Source: JAKZVK01 sp965248255 (GTDB lineage: Bacteria; Acidobacteriota; Terriglobia; Bryobacterales; UBA6623). Taken from it: 64,000 nt of DNA. Every line of letters starts with the position of its first letter. Within the stretch, counting starts at the first letter, position 1. The notes under the pieces were generated by a model. That model was not told where the DNA came from and did no database searches. It saw only the letters and a list, made by a program, of their open reading frames with translations. The stretch lies in contig CBDFIW010000003.1 in NCBI GenBank assembly GCA_965248255.1, positions 1,240,001-1,304,000 of the forward strand. Reading direction: 5' to 3'. Made by a program: the position numbers and the translations under genes. Positions 15,413 to 26,279 of the stretch are shown piece by piece.

Positions 15413-18283
15413 CTAGAGAAGCGCTTCATCCATCGCTGCTTCGAGTCTGGCCAATCCGGCAGCGACGTCGCGGCCGAGGTGGACGCGCAACGCCCGTCGG
15501 CCGCGCTCGGCCAGCACTTGGAAGTCGCCTCTCGCCTGCGCCGACTTGACGACGCCGAAGGTGTACGTTCGGTCCGGCACGGCGAGGTCCGCCGCGTCTT
15601 GGCACGTGATCTGCAAGAAAACTCCGCTGTTGGGCCCGCCCTTGTAGGCCTGACCGGTCGAGTGCAAGAACCGCGGCCCGAAACCGAGGCACGTGGCAAC
15701 CTTTTTCGAGTCGCGAATTTTTTTGCGGATTTTCTGCAGCAAACCCTCGTGCGCCCCATTCATTTCAACATAAGCCAGCAGGGCGAAGTAATCACCGGCC
15801 TCGATACGGTCCAAATGGGCTCGCAAGAGGTCGGCCAAGGACGTCTTGCCCGGCAGCGCTTCCGCGTTGTTGGCGTCGGTGTAGATGCTGATGTCCCCTT
15901 GCTTGAGGATGGGGGATTCTTCGGGCAAGGAGCCTTTCTGTTCGTACTCGTCGGTGAGCGCGCACGTCGCGATCTTGCTGGCCTCGACGTCGGGCTGATC
16001 GAAGGGGTTGATGCCGAGAATCGAACCGGCCACGGCGGTGGCGATCTCCCAACGGAAGAACTCCTGCCCGAGATCGTTGGGGTCGGCCAAGGCCATGCGC
16101 ACAACGGGCTGCCCGGCTTTTTCGAGCGCCTCGACCGCCGCATCCTGCGAAGCATCGGCGGCATTCTCAAGCCGCAAATAGACGAACAGCCGGTCGTTGC
16201 CGTAGGCGTCGGGCGGTCCGACGGCTTCGCTGTCCACCGGGATCACTCCCTTGCCCTGCTTGCCGGTGGACTCTGCGATCAGTTGCTCGAGCCACGCGCC
16301 CAGATCATGGATTCCAGGTGAGGCGACGAGCGTGAGTTTGTCTCGGCCCTGGGTGGCGAGCACGCCCATCACGACGCCGAGGATGACACCGGGGTTCTCT
16401 TCGGTCGGGAGGCAGGCCGAACAGGCGATGGCCATCTCGTCGGCGCGGTCGAGGAAGTTGGGCACGTCCATGCCCATGGCCGCCGCCGGCACCATACCGA
16501 AGTCCGACAGCGCCGAGTAGCGTCCGCCGATGGCGGGTACGCCGTGAAAGATGTGGCGGAAGCCGTCTTGCTTGGCGACCTGTTCGAGCTTCGAGCCCGG
16601 GTCGGTCACGGCGATGAAGCGCGAGCCAGCTTGGTCGGCCCCCAGAACTTCCTTGACGCGGTCGAAGAAGTACTGCTTGAAGATGTTCGGCTCGAGGGTG
16701 GAGCCCGACTTGCTCGAGACGATGAACAATGTCTTGGCGAGGTCGACTTTGGCCTCCACGGCTTTGACCTGCGCCGGGTCGGTCGAGTCGAGTACGTGCA
16801 GTGCGGGAAACCCTTCCAACCGGCCGAAGGTGACGGCGAACACTGCGGGACAAAGACTCGACCCGCCCATCCCAAGCAGCAACACGTGCGTGAAGCCCTC
16901 TTTCTTGACCTCGGCAGTCAGGTCGGTGAAGCGCTGCGTGTGGGCCAGTTGATCTTCGGTGATCCCAAGCCACCCGAGCCACTTGCTTTCATCCGTCCGC
17001 GACCAGAGCGTGGAGTCGCGAGCCCACAAGCGCCGTACCTTTCCGTTGACGCGCCAGTCTTCCAAAGCCGCCTTGACCTGCCCCTCGAACTTGGGTCCTA
17101 GGGAGTAGACTGGGCGGCTGACTTTGATGCCGGTTGCCAGGCGGCAGCGGCTGTCCACCGCGTTGAGGAGCTTGTCGAAGGCCTCGGAAAAAAGCGCCAC
17201 GCCCTTGGTGACCAGTTGGTCGGTGATCTCGTCGAGCGAAATGCCTACGCCTTCGAGAGCGGCAAGCGTTGCACGGGCATCGTCGAGTCCCGTGTCGAGG
17301 GTGGCGGCGGGGTTGCCGTGATCGCGGAAGGCGTCGAGCGTTGTGGGCGGCACGGTGTTCACTGTGTCGGCGCCAATCAGCTCATCAATGTAGAGCACGT
17401 CGCTGTAGGCGGGGTTCTTGGTGCCGGTGCTGGCCCACAGCAGACGTTGTGTCTGGGCGCCTTGTCCGGCCAAGGCTTGCCAGTCCTGTTCGGCCAGGAT
17501 GTCTTTGTACTTCCGGTAAGCGATCTTGGCGTTGGCGATGGCGACTTTGCCCAGCAGCGCTTCGGCCTCGCCGCCGTGCCCGTTGCTGCCCGCGCTTCTC
17601 TGAAGCGCCGCGAGCTTGCCGTCTACCACGGCGTCGATGCGGCTGACGAAGAAGCTCGCCACGCTCGCCACGTGGCTGACGTCGCCGCCGTTCGCGGCGC
17701 GCTTCTTGAGTCCGGCGACATAGGCCCGTGCAACCTTTTCGTACACATCGCACGAAAACAGCAGCGTGACATTGATGTTGATGCCCTCGCTGATGAGCTG
17801 CTCGATGGCCGGCAGGCCGGCGGGGGTGCCCGGCACCTTGATCATGACGTTCGGACGCGACACTGCCCGCCAAAGCCGTTGCGCCTCGGCGATGGTGCCC
17901 GCGGTGTCGTTCGCCAGGAACGGCGAGACCTCGAGACTCACGTAGCCGTCGCGGCGGTTGGTTTCCTCATAGACGGAATGAAGGACGTCCGCGGCGTCCT
18001 GGATATCGCGGATCGCGAGGCTCTCGTAGACTTGCATCACGGTCAGGTCGTCTTGTTGACGAAGCTCGTCGAGCGCCTCGGTATAGTCGCTACTGCCCGT
18101 GATGGCCTTCTCGAAGATCGCGGGATTCGACGTGACGCCTTTGAGGCCGTCCTCGTCAATCAGCCGTTGCAGCTCGCCTGAGGTAATCAGGCTGCGCCGG
18201 ATGTAGTCAAACCAGATCGATTGGCCGTGCTTGTTCAACTCCACCAAGGGGTTGCTGACGTTCGCTTCCGTTACGGGACTCAT
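15413..18283 (-). CDS. bifunctional transaldolase/glucose-6-phosphate isomerase fusion
   Basis: A 956-aa fusion. Residues about 1-370 are a transaldolase: SNPAIFEKAI near the N terminus and the Schiff-base Lys in NVMIKVPGTPAGLPAIEQL. Residues about 380-956 are a phosphoglucose isomerase: LLGMGGSSLCPAVF, the sugar-phosphate-binding SKSGSTLEPN, and GGRYSALSDFG. It links the non-oxidative pentose phosphate pathway with glycolysis in one cytoplasmic enzyme; such Tal-Pgi fusions are known in several phyla. It is upstream of zwf on the same strand, so one operon would supply G6P formation, oxidation and carbon recycling. The 156 bases upstream, up to coxD, hold no gene. Confidence 0.95.
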   Translation of the reverse strand: MSPVTEANVSNPLVELNKHGQSIWFDYIRRSLITSGELQRLIDEDGLKGVTSNPAIFEKAITGSSDYTEALDELRQQDDLTVMQVYESLAIRDIQDAADVLHSVYEETNRRDGYVSLEVSPFLANDTAGTIAEAQRLWRAVSRPNVMIKVPGTPAGLPAIEQLISEGININVTLLFSCDVYEKVARAYVAGLKKRAANGGDVSHVASVASFFVSRIDAVVDGKLAALQRSAGSNGHGGEAEALLGKVAIANAKIAYRKYKDILAEQDWQALAGQGAQTQRLLWASTGTKNPAYSDVLYIDELIGADTVNTVPPTTLDAFRDHGNPAATLDTGLDDARATLAALEGVGISLDEITDQLVTKGVALFSEAFDKLLNAVDSRCRLATGIKVSRPVYSLGPKFEGQVKAALEDWRVNGKVRRLWARDSTLWSRTDESKWLGWLGITEDQLAHTQRFTDLTAEVKKEGFTHVLLLGMGGSSLCPAVFAVTFGRLEGFPALHVLDSTDPAQVKAVEAKVDLAKTLFIVSSKSGSTLEPNIFKQYFFDRVKEVLGADQAGSRFIAVTDPGSKLEQVAKQDGFRHIFHGVPAIGGRYSALSDFGMVPAAAMGMDVPNFLDRADEMAIACSACLPTEENPGVILGVVMGVLATQGRDKLTLVASPGIHDLGAWLEQLIAESTGKQGKGVIPVDSEAVGPPDAYGNDRLFVYLRLENAADASQDAAVEALEKAGQPVVRMALADPNDLGQEFFRWEIATAVAGSILGINPFDQPDVEASKIATCALTDEYEQKGSLPEESPILKQGDISIYTDANNAEALPGKTSLADLLRAHLDRIEAGDYFALLAYVEMNGAHEGLLQKIRKKIRDSKKVATCLGFGPRFLHSTGQAYKGGPNSGVFLQITCQDAADLAVPDRTYTFGVVKSAQARGDFQVLAERGRRALRVHLGRDVAAGLARLEAAMDEALL

Positions 18284-18439
18284 AGGATTCGCTCCGTTAG
18301 GGTGGTTTCAATTGTTTTGACGGGCCGCGCCGCATTCGTACCGAACCCCGCTTGCCCGTCGCACGGGTGTGCGGATTCGCAAGAGGGGCCCGGCGCCGCG
18401 GCTCTGTCTTGAAGATAAGTCTATTCTCGCCGACTTGTA

Positions 18440-18775
18440 TCAGGTTTTGGGGCCGACAACGTGACTTGTTTGTGCCCAGCCCCGGGGCTGATCCATCCAC
18501 TGGCGCGTCAGATAATCGCTCATCGTGAACCCCAGCAGGATGGCCAGCCACAGCAGGCCGGCAACCCAGAACAGCTTGTTCAGCGGTCCGCCGTACCGCA
18601 AATGCATGAAGTAGAGCACGACCAGGGTGGCTTTCACCGACGCGATACCGAGCGCGACGACCGTGTTCAGGAAACCCACATCCACGAACGCTACCATAAT
18701 CGTCACTGCCGTCAAGACCATCAGCGCGGCGAAGATCAGCAGATAGTTCTTAAGAGATGCTACGTGCTCGGACAT
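18440..18775 (-). CDS. cytochrome c oxidase subunit IV family protein
   Basis: Small 111-aa membrane subunit of the haem-copper oxidase, last gene of the respiratory cluster. Three hydrophobic segments are visible: KNYLLIFAALMVLTAVTIMV, TVVALGIASVKATLVVLYFM and KLFWVAGLLWLAILLGF, with the family-typical KATLVVLYFMHLRY. I chose the start MSEHVASLKNYLL at 18775 because its ATG overlaps the coxC stop (TGATG). The longer frame upstream is coxC read in another frame. Confidence 0.88.
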   Translation of the reverse strand: MSEHVASLKNYLLIFAALMVLTAVTIMVAFVDVGFLNTVVALGIASVKATLVVLYFMHLRYGGPLNKLFWVAGLLWLAILLGFTMSDYLTRQWMDQPRGWAQTSHVVGPKT

Positions 18776-19402
18776 CAATGCCGCCCCAACAAGTACAGCA
18801 AAGGATAGAGAAAGATCCAGACGATATCGACGAAGTGCCAATAGAGCCCGACCATCTCGACCGGCGTGTAGTAGGCGGGTGAGAAACCTCCGTTGCGGGC
18901 CTTGAACACAAGCCACGTCAGGAGCCCCAGGCCGATCAGCATGTGGGCGGCGTGCGTCCCCGTCATCCCGAAGTAGAACGAGAAGAACAGTTGCGCCTGC
19001 TGCGCGTACGGGCCCTCGAGGCCGAACGAGGCGCCGGGCACCAGATGCTCGTGGAACTTGTGCGAATACTCGACAGTCTTGATGCCGAGGAAGGCTCCGC
19101 CGAACAGCATCGTCAACAGTAGGTTTCGGATCAGCGCGCCGCGGCGGCCGAGCTGCGCGCTACGCACGGCCAACGCCATCGTCAAGCTGCTCAAGATCAG
19201 CACGGCCGTATTGACGCCCCCGAGCGCAACGTCGAGTTGCCGGCTGCCTGCGATAAACGCCTCCGGATACGTCGTGCGGTAGGCCGTGTAGCCTGCGAAA
19301 AAGCCGCCGAACAGCATCAGTTCGGTGAGCAGGAACGCCCACATGCCCAGCTCAGCGGCTTCGCGCTGCTGGACAGCATCGTCGAACTGGTGCGCGACGG
19401 AA

Positions 19403-19413
<11 letters not shown>
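18775..19413 (-). CDS. coxC: cytochrome c oxidase subunit III
   Basis: Membrane subunit III of the caa3-type oxidase, 212 aa. Hydrophobic helices begin at LGMWAFLLTELMLFGGFFAGY, where the FLLTE Glu is typical. Further helices include AVLILSSLTMALAVRSAQ, LFFSFYFGMTGTHAAHMLIGLGLL and EMVGLYWHFVDIVWIFLYPLLYL. The GLYWHFVDxVWIFLYPLLYL end is diagnostic. It overlaps coxA by 11 bases and coxD by one base, so translation is coupled. Confidence 0.94.
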
Positions 19414-21069
<1,656 letters not shown>

Positions 21070-21073
<4 letters not shown>

Positions 21074-22035
21074 GGATTCGCTCTCCTTCCTTCGCCTCGG
21101 CTCCCCTGGTCTTCGCTCAAAGCGCGCAGATAGGCGATGATCTGCAGCAACTGCTCCTCGCCGAGTTGGCCTTGGAAGGTCGGCATCACGGGACGGAAGC
21201 CGGCGACAGTCTTGGCGCGGGGGTTCAGCACCGACTCGCGGATGTAGGCCTCGTCGGCGAGGACGGTTTGCCCGCTTTCCAGCAGCACCTGGTGTCCGAA
21301 GACGTCCTCGAGCGACGGCCCGCGGCCGCTCTGGTCGGCGCGGTGGCAGGTGTCACAGCGCAACTCGCTGAAGAGCCGTTCACCCAGTTGGGCCAGCGAC
21401 TCGCCGGCTTCCCCGCTCATCCAGCGTTCGTAGGCGGGCGCTTCCATGGCTACCACCTTGCCGATCATCCTGGAATGCTCGTTGCCACAGTACTCGGCGC
21501 AGAAGAGGTGATACTCGCCCGCCCGGGTCGCCTCGAACCAGGCCGAGGTGTAGCGCCCGGGCAGCACGTCGTTCTTGATCCGGAAGGCCGGGATGAAGAA
21601 GCTGTGGATCACGTCTTCCGAGGTCATCACCAGCCGCACGGGCCGTCCCACGGGCACGTGCAGCTCGTTGATCTCGCGGCGTCCTTCCGGATGCTGGATC
21701 TTCCACATCCATTGCTTGCCGACGACGTGCACCTCCATCGCGCCGTCGGGCGGACGGGCGTTCTTGAAGTACAGGCTCGCGCCCCAGGTGAACATGATCA
21801 TCACCAGCACGAAGGGTACGACCGACCAGAAGATCTCGAGAGCCGTCGACCCTTCCACCCGTTTGAGGCGCTCGGACTCGGAGCGCCGGCGGTAGATGAC
21901 GGCGAAGACGAACACCAGCGTGAAGATCAGCACCGAGAAGAACACGCTGATCCCAACGAGGAAGAAGTAGAGCGAGTCAACCCCCTCGGCGATCGTCGAG
22001 GCCTGCTCCGGAAATAAGGGGAATCCTTCCCACAT
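21070..22035 (-). CDS. coxB: cytochrome c oxidase subunit II with fused cytochrome c domain (caa3)
   Basis: Subunit II, 321 aa from MWEGFPLFPEQAS, which I prefer over the upstream ATG at 22128 because that leader is GC-rich and lies in a repeat. Two N-terminal helices (FFLVGISVFFSVLIFTLVFV, IFWSVVPFVLVMIMFTWG) are followed by a periplasmic cupredoxin. Its Cu-A site is complete: C-AEY-C-GNE-H-SR-M. The C terminus carries a class I cytochrome c with CDTCH and a Met ligand in PVMPTFQGQL. The fused haem accepts electrons directly, as in caa3 oxidases. It ends in ATGA overlap with coxA. Confidence 0.95.
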
Positions 22036-22062
22036 CTCGTTTATTTCGCGACCTCGCTGCGC

Positions 22063-22144
22063 GTAGGGGCGGAGCGCAGTCTCCGCCCGCCCAGGCCCGC
22101 CAGAAGCCCCCGTGTTCCGGGCCGACACAGCGGTCGGCCCCTAC
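22063..22144. repeat. GTAGGGGC-type palindromic repeat between coxB and sco
   Basis: GTAGGGGC at 22063 and GCCCCTAC at 22144 bound internal palindromes (GGAGCGCAGTCTCC; GGCCGACACAGCGGTCGGCC). It is one of about ten members of this family in the window, here lying inside the respiratory operon. Confidence 0.65.
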
Positions 22145-22150
22145 AGATCG

Positions 22151-22981
22151 TCAAACCTTCACGTCCGGTACTTGTGGTTCGAGCACGCGCAGCAACCCGC
22201 GCCGTTCCCGCCGCAACATCAGCCCCATGAACCCGACGATCGCCAACACCGTCGCGACGCCCATCAGCCGGACCACGTTCAGGATGGCGAGGCTGTAGCG
22301 GCCTTGCGCCGGGTCGTAGCGAAAGCAGTAGAGCAATACCTGATCGATCAGCGACCCGGCCCGGCCCTCGGACGCCTCGACCAGAGCCAGCCGAAGATCA
22401 CGCGCCGGGTAATCGATGCCGTAGAAGTAGCGCGAGAGCTGCCGCCCGGGCGTGACGACCATGATGGCGCTGGCGTGCGAGTAGAGATCGGTGTCGGCGT
22501 CGTAGCTGACGCGGTAGCCGACCGCGTTGGTCAGGCGTTCGATCGAAGCGGCGTCGCCGGCCAGAAAGGTCCATCCCTCCTCGGCGCCGTCGCGTCCATA
22601 GCGTGCGACATAGTCGTTCTTTTGCGCGGCGGCGAGGTCGGGGGTCTCCCCGGGGTCGAAGCTCACCGTGACGATGCGGTAGTCGGTGCCGGTGTCGAGC
22701 GAGAGTGCGCGTACGCTGCGCAGCAGCCCCTGCGACTGCAGCGAGCAGAGCATGGGGCATTCGTAATAGACGAGCGCGAGGATGACCGGCTTGTCACCGA
22801 AGTAGTCGCCGAGCAGCACGGTGTTGCCCTGTTCGTCACGCAGGGTGATGTCGGCCGGGATGGTTTCGCCCAGCCGTTGGTCGATGCCGACGTCTTCGAG
22901 TTGGACGGGCAGCTCGGAGGCGGTGGTCTGCGTTTGGGCATGAGCGGGTAAGGCGGCCACCAGAAGTAAGCACAGCAGCAC
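22151..22981 (-). CDS. SCO1/SenC-family copper chaperone
   Basis: Thioredoxin-like copper chaperone that assembles the Cu-A site of subunit II, exported and membrane-held. The Cu-binding C-x3-C is CPMLC (in YYECPMLCSLQ) and the distal His is in YSHASAIMVV. A C-terminal helix (VVRLMGVATVLAIVGFMGLML) anchors it. The N-terminal signal is VLLCLLLVAALPAHAQ. The start is uncertain: I propose the GTG at 22981. Just upstream the frame runs through a GTAGGGGC repeat and a REP-like pair, so the longer frame to 23398 is not credible. No ribosome binding site is visible. The repeat may have replaced the native leader. Confidence 0.85.
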   Translation of the reverse strand: MLLCLLLVAALPAHAQTQTTASELPVQLEDVGIDQRLGETIPADITLRDEQGNTVLLGDYFGDKPVILALVYYECPMLCSLQSQGLLRSVRALSLDTGTDYRIVTVSFDPGETPDLAAAQKNDYVARYGRDGAEEGWTFLAGDAASIERLTNAVGYRVSYDADTDLYSHASAIMVVTPGRQLSRYFYGIDYPARDLRLALVEASEGRAGSLIDQVLLYCFRYDPAQGRYSLAILNVVRLMGVATVLAIVGFMGLMLRRERRGLLRVLEPQVPDVKV

Positions 22982-23000
22982 GAAGAACGTAGGGGCGAAT

Positions 23001-23029
23001 GTAGGGGCGCGGCATGCCGTGCCCGCCGG
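23001..23029. repeat. GTAGGGGC-type palindromic repeat at the 5' end of sco
   Basis: GTAGGGGC followed by GCGGCATGCCG palindrome and GCCCGCC; an extra partial copy (GTAGGGGC) lies at 22989. It sits directly on the expected translation start region of sco. Confidence 0.65.
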
Positions 23030-23067
23030 TTGCGTCCGCGCACGATCGAAGAGCCCCGCGAGGGGCG

Positions 23068-23300
23068 AGACAAACTTAGCCCACGGCTTCAGCCGTGGGT
23101 AGAAGCCCCCGAACGATGGGAGCCCTGGAAGGGCGCTACAGGTTTCCGGAGGGTGGCGCCGGAACGTAGTTTGGCTTCGTCCGGTCGGACCCGAAGACCC
23201 GGTGGAGATCCGTGACGGTGTTTGTATCGCCCCTTTCAGGGCTTCTTTTCTTTTTACCGTCCGATACCCACTGAAGCCGTGGGCTATGGTTGTCCCACCC
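23068..23300. repeat. REP-like inverted pair (BIME-like) upstream of sco
   Basis: The left unit has CCCACGGCTTCAGCCGTGGG (23073-23099 region) and, downstream, GCCCTGGAAGGGC. The right unit is its inverse: GCCCCTTTCAGGGC, then ACCCACTGAAGCCGTGGG. The two units face each other about 130 bases apart, so the transcript could form a long composite stem. Together with the neighbouring repeat this fills the 22982-23388 gap, which holds no gene. Confidence 0.6.
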
Positions 23301-23388
23301 CCTACGGGGCGGAAAGCGTTGGGCCGTGAGCGCGGCTCCTTACCTAGCCCTTTGGTCCGCTGTGCTGTCGCCAGCTTCATCTCGGTTC

Positions 23389-23796
23389 TCAATAGCACCC
23401 CGCGCCCTCGTTCGACGGTCGCGCCGGCAGACCCCTTTCGGCGATCACGTCCATGGCGCGTTCGATCGGGATGCGCACCAACTGCTGGTCCTCGTCCACC
23501 CAGGCGTAGCCGCTGAGACGGGTGTTCTCATCCGCCCGCAACCGTTCGATGTCGGTGGCAGGCCGCGCTTGCAGCCGCGGCTCGGGCGGCAGCCGCCGTC
23601 CCTCGGCCAGCGGCGAGCGACTTTGGTCCAGCCGCGCCTCGCGGTGCGTGAAGTAATAGAACAGTCCCGTCATCAAGCCAAACGCCACCACGATCCAAGT
23701 CACCAGAGTGACCTCGAAGACCGCGATCGGCCGCGGTTCGGCGTCGCTCTGCTCATGGCCGCGGGCGTGCGGCGGCCGGCCGTTCGTCTCATTCAT
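23389..23796 (-). CDS. small single-span membrane protein of the ACIII/oxidase cluster
   Basis: A 135-aa protein with one transmembrane segment (VFEVTLVTWIVVAFGLMTGLFYY) and a hydrophilic C-terminal part ending in RIPIERAMDVIAERGLPARP, a motif often seen in short proteins next to alternative complex III genes. It overlaps actF by eight bases, so it is co-translated with the complex. By position it could be the ActG-like small subunit, but that is inference from gene order only. Confidence 0.75.
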   Translation of the reverse strand: MNETNGRPPHARGHEQSDAEPRPIAVFEVTLVTWIVVAFGLMTGLFYYFTHREARLDQSRSPLAEGRRLPPEPRLQARPATDIERLRADENTRLSGYAWVDEDQQLVRIPIERAMDVIAERGLPARPSNEGAGCY

Positions 23797-24973
23797 GGCC
23801 CGCCTCCGCCGACATAAGTTCAGCCAGCCGCGGATCGTGAATCGGCACCAGCGGCTTGTCCTTCAACTGCCAGGCGAAGAACGCCAGCCACAGCCCGCCG
23901 ATCGCGACCGGCGCCATCAGATCCATCCAATGCAAGCGCACCTCGTGCTCGCTGAAGGCCGGCGCCACGTGCCAGTAGAGATCTACCAGCCGCATCACGA
24001 GCACCAAGATCGCGACGCCCACCAGCGTTTCCACGCCGCGCTTCATCCGCCGCGACAGCAGCAGAACGAAGGGCAGTGCGAAATGAAACACGATCAGTAC
24101 GAGAGCGATCCCGACCCAGCCGTCGCCCGTGCGGTGGATGTACCACGGCGTCTCCTCCGCCAGGTTGCCCGACCAGATGATCAGGTATTGCGAGAAGGAG
24201 AGGTAGGCCCACAGCATCACGAAAGCCAGCATCAAGTTGCCGATGTCGTGCAGGCGGTCGCGGGTGAAATAGTCCGACAAGGGCTTCTTGTGCGCCAGCA
24301 GGTACACGGCGCAAACCGCGAAGGCCAACGTCGAGAGCACGTTGCCCACGATGAACAGGAATCCGTAGATCGTCGAGAACCAGTGCGGCTCGAGCGACAT
24401 CACCCAATCGACTGAAGCGAAAGTGATCGCCAGCGCCATGACCGCCAGCCCCGGAGCACTGACGCGACGCATGCGTTGGTTCAAGGACGCGTCGCCGCTT
24501 TCGTCCTGGTCAAACGACCATTTGCTCAGCCAATAGGCGATCGCTCCCCAGATCACGAAGTAGATCACCAGGCGAACCACGAATGCTCCCACGTTCAGAT
24601 AGGCGCTCTTGTGCTGCAACAGTTCATCGGCGGCGACCGCTTCGGGGCGCGCCCAAAGATAGAGGTCCGTGATCCCGAACAGAATGGGAACCAGCAGCAC
24701 CGCCATCAAGGGGATGGTGCGAAAACTCGATTCGAGCGCTCGCCGGATCAGAAAGCCCCAGCCCCCGCCGACAAGGTGATGAATCATCACCACGGCGATA
24801 CTGCCGAGAGCGATTCCGATCCAGAACAGGTACCCGACCAAATAGGAGCGGAAGAATTTCCCCGGGTTGAGCAGCGCGCCGCCCAGGCAAATCGCCATCG
24901 CGGCGATGCCGACCATCAGCGCACGCCGCTCGAGGCGCTGCAGCTCAGGGTCGATGGTCTTCGTTTGGTTCAT
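23789..24973 (-). CDS. actF: alternative complex III subunit ActF (quinol:cytochrome c oxidoreductase membrane subunit)
   Basis: Polytopic membrane subunit, 394 aa from MNQTKTIDPELQRLE. The ATG at 24973 was chosen because the upstream extension reads through a GTAGGGGC repeat. About ten hydrophobic segments occur, e.g. ALMVGIAAMAICLGGALL, SYLVGYLFWIGIALGSIAVV, IVGNVLSTLAFAVCAVYLLA. The PHWFSTIYGFLFIVGN segment is typical of the ActF branch of NrfD-like proteins. In ACIII it supports quinol oxidation with ActC. It overlaps the small membrane gene downstream. Confidence 0.9.
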   Translation of the reverse strand: MNQTKTIDPELQRLERRALMVGIAAMAICLGGALLNPGKFFRSYLVGYLFWIGIALGSIAVVMIHHLVGGGWGFLIRRALESSFRTIPLMAVLLVPILFGITDLYLWARPEAVAADELLQHKSAYLNVGAFVVRLVIYFVIWGAIAYWLSKWSFDQDESGDASLNQRMRRVSAPGLAVMALAITFASVDWVMSLEPHWFSTIYGFLFIVGNVLSTLAFAVCAVYLLAHKKPLSDYFTRDRLHDIGNLMLAFVMLWAYLSFSQYLIIWSGNLAEETPWYIHRTGDGWVGIALVLIVFHFALPFVLLLSRRMKRGVETLVGVAILVLVMRLVDLYWHVAPAFSEHEVRLHWMDLMAPVAIGGLWLAFFAWQLKDKPLVPIHDPRLAELMSAEAGHE

Positions 24974-25020
24974 GGTCAGGCCATCCGCCCCGGACCGGAG
25001 TCGGTCGTACGGCGCTGAAT

Positions 25021-25070
25021 GTAGGGGCTCGGCATGCCGAGCCCGCGGGCGCGCCATGGCGTGCCCCTAC
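25021..25070. repeat. complete GTAGGGGC-type palindrome between actE and actF
   Basis: GTAGGGGC and GCCCCTAC close the unit, which holds two inner palindromes, CTCGGCATGCCGAG and GGCGCGCCATGGCG. This is the most complete copy in the window and sits inside the operon, where its RNA hairpin could affect actF expression. Confidence 0.7.
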
Positions 25071-25103
25071 AAGTGCCGCCGTCCAACCTTCTGTGTGACA
25101 ACT

Positions 25104-25715
25104 TCATCCGTCACCGCCCCCGGTCCGCGATCCGCTGATTGCCTCGCGAAACTTCTCGCGCACCGCGGCCGGCAGCTCGTCGAGCTTCGTCTCCTGACTC
25201 AACTGCAGCGCCCGGATGTAGGCCGCCACCGACCAACGGTCGCGCGGCGACAGGCGGTCCGCGAAGTCTCCCATGGCGCCGAATCCCTCGGTGATCACGT
25301 CGAAGAAGTGGCCGACCGGAACCTCGCGCAACCGTTCGATGTGATAGGACGGCGGACGCCGGAAGCCGCGCTCGACGATCATGCCGTTGCCGTCGCCGAC
25401 GCGCCCGTGACACGGAGAGCACATGATGTCGAAGCGCTGCTGTCCGCGCTTGATCTCCCGACGCGTCATCGGAAACGGAAACGTCGTGGCCGGCTCGTCG
25501 CCGACCCAGCCGGTATGGAAGTGGCGGTCTTCGTTGAGATGTCCTCGCGCCACCGTGCCGGCAATCTGCGGGCGCATCGAGCGGGCGTCGGCGAAGAAGG
25601 TGTTCTTCTCGAGCGGCTCGAAGCGCGGCTGGTCATGCATGTCCTGGCGGCAACCGGTCAGGACAAGGGCGGTCAGCAGCAAGGTGAGGCCCCCATGGAT
25701 TCGGCTTGCGCTCAT
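25104..25715 (-). CDS. actE: alternative complex III monohaem cytochrome c ActE
   Basis: A 203-aa lipoprotein cytochrome c. Signal LTLLLTALVLTGC gives a lipobox Cys, so it is membrane-anchored outside the inner membrane. One haem site, CSPCH, sits in FDIMCSPCHGRVGDGNG, and a Met ligand is likely in GFGAMGDFADRL. It would pass electrons from the ActA/ActB part of ACIII toward the oxidase. The start MSASRIHGG at 25715 was chosen because it begins the signal peptide; a longer frame upstream overlaps actD out of frame. Confidence 0.9.
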   Translation of the reverse strand: MSASRIHGGLTLLLTALVLTGCRQDMHDQPRFEPLEKNTFFADARSMRPQIAGTVARGHLNEDRHFHTGWVGDEPATTFPFPMTRREIKRGQQRFDIMCSPCHGRVGDGNGMIVERGFRRPPSYHIERLREVPVGHFFDVITEGFGAMGDFADRLSPRDRWSVAAYIRALQLSQETKLDELPAAVREKFREAISGSRTGGGDG

Positions 25716-25723
25716 GATCGCGC

Positions 25724-26260
25724 TCAATTCTCGACTTCCATCACCCCGTGAGCGTCCAGGGTTTCGAGGAAGCTTCTGGTCTGCGCTGGTTCGAACCGTG
25801 TATCCCGCGCCTCGATGCAAAGAAAGAACCGGTCGCTCGAAGCCTTGGCAAAGCGCGGCGCGTTGAACACCGGGTGATACGGCTTCGGCAGGCCGTTGAG
25901 CGCCAGCATGCCGAGCACCGCCGTCAGGGCCGCCGCCAGGATCGTGCATTCGAAGGTCACGGGAATGAACGACGGCCAACTGTTGAGCGGACGTCCCCCG
26001 ACGTTCATGGGCAACTCAATCGCCGATACCCAGTACTGCAGGAAGAAGCCGCCTACCATGCCGCAGAAGCCTCCAGCGAGAACCAACCAAGGCAGAATGC
26101 GCTTGCGGTAACCTACCGCCTCGGCCAGGCCGTGGATCGGCAACGGAGAATACGCGTCCATCTGGCGATGCCCCTCGGCGTAGGCCTTGTGCGCGGCCTC
26201 GAGCAAGGCGTCGGCGGACTTAAACTCGGCCATCAATCCGTAGAGGTTCGCGGGGGGCAT
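25724..26260 (-). CDS. actD: alternative complex III subunit ActD (DUF3341)
   Basis: Membrane subunit of 178 aa. It has the hallmark N terminus LYGLMAEFKSADALLEAAHKAY and PLPIHGLAEAVGY, two helices (LPWLVLAGGFCGMVGGFFLQY and TFECTILAAALTAVLGMLAL) and a C-terminal soluble part (LPKPYHPVFNAPRF). Its role is structural in ACIII. It lies 19 bases after actC and eight bases before actE. Confidence 0.92.
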   Translation of the reverse strand: MPPANLYGLMAEFKSADALLEAAHKAYAEGHRQMDAYSPLPIHGLAEAVGYRKRILPWLVLAGGFCGMVGGFFLQYWVSAIELPMNVGGRPLNSWPSFIPVTFECTILAAALTAVLGMLALNGLPKPYHPVFNAPRFAKASSDRFFLCIEARDTRFEPAQTRSFLETLDAHGVMEVEN

Positions 26261-26279
26261 CTCGAGATCCCTGCTTCGC

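Noticed and set aside
22982..23398. Long N-terminal extension of the sco gene product
   Set aside because: It would translate a REP-like inverted pair and a GTAGGGGC repeat and place the signal peptide in the middle of the protein.
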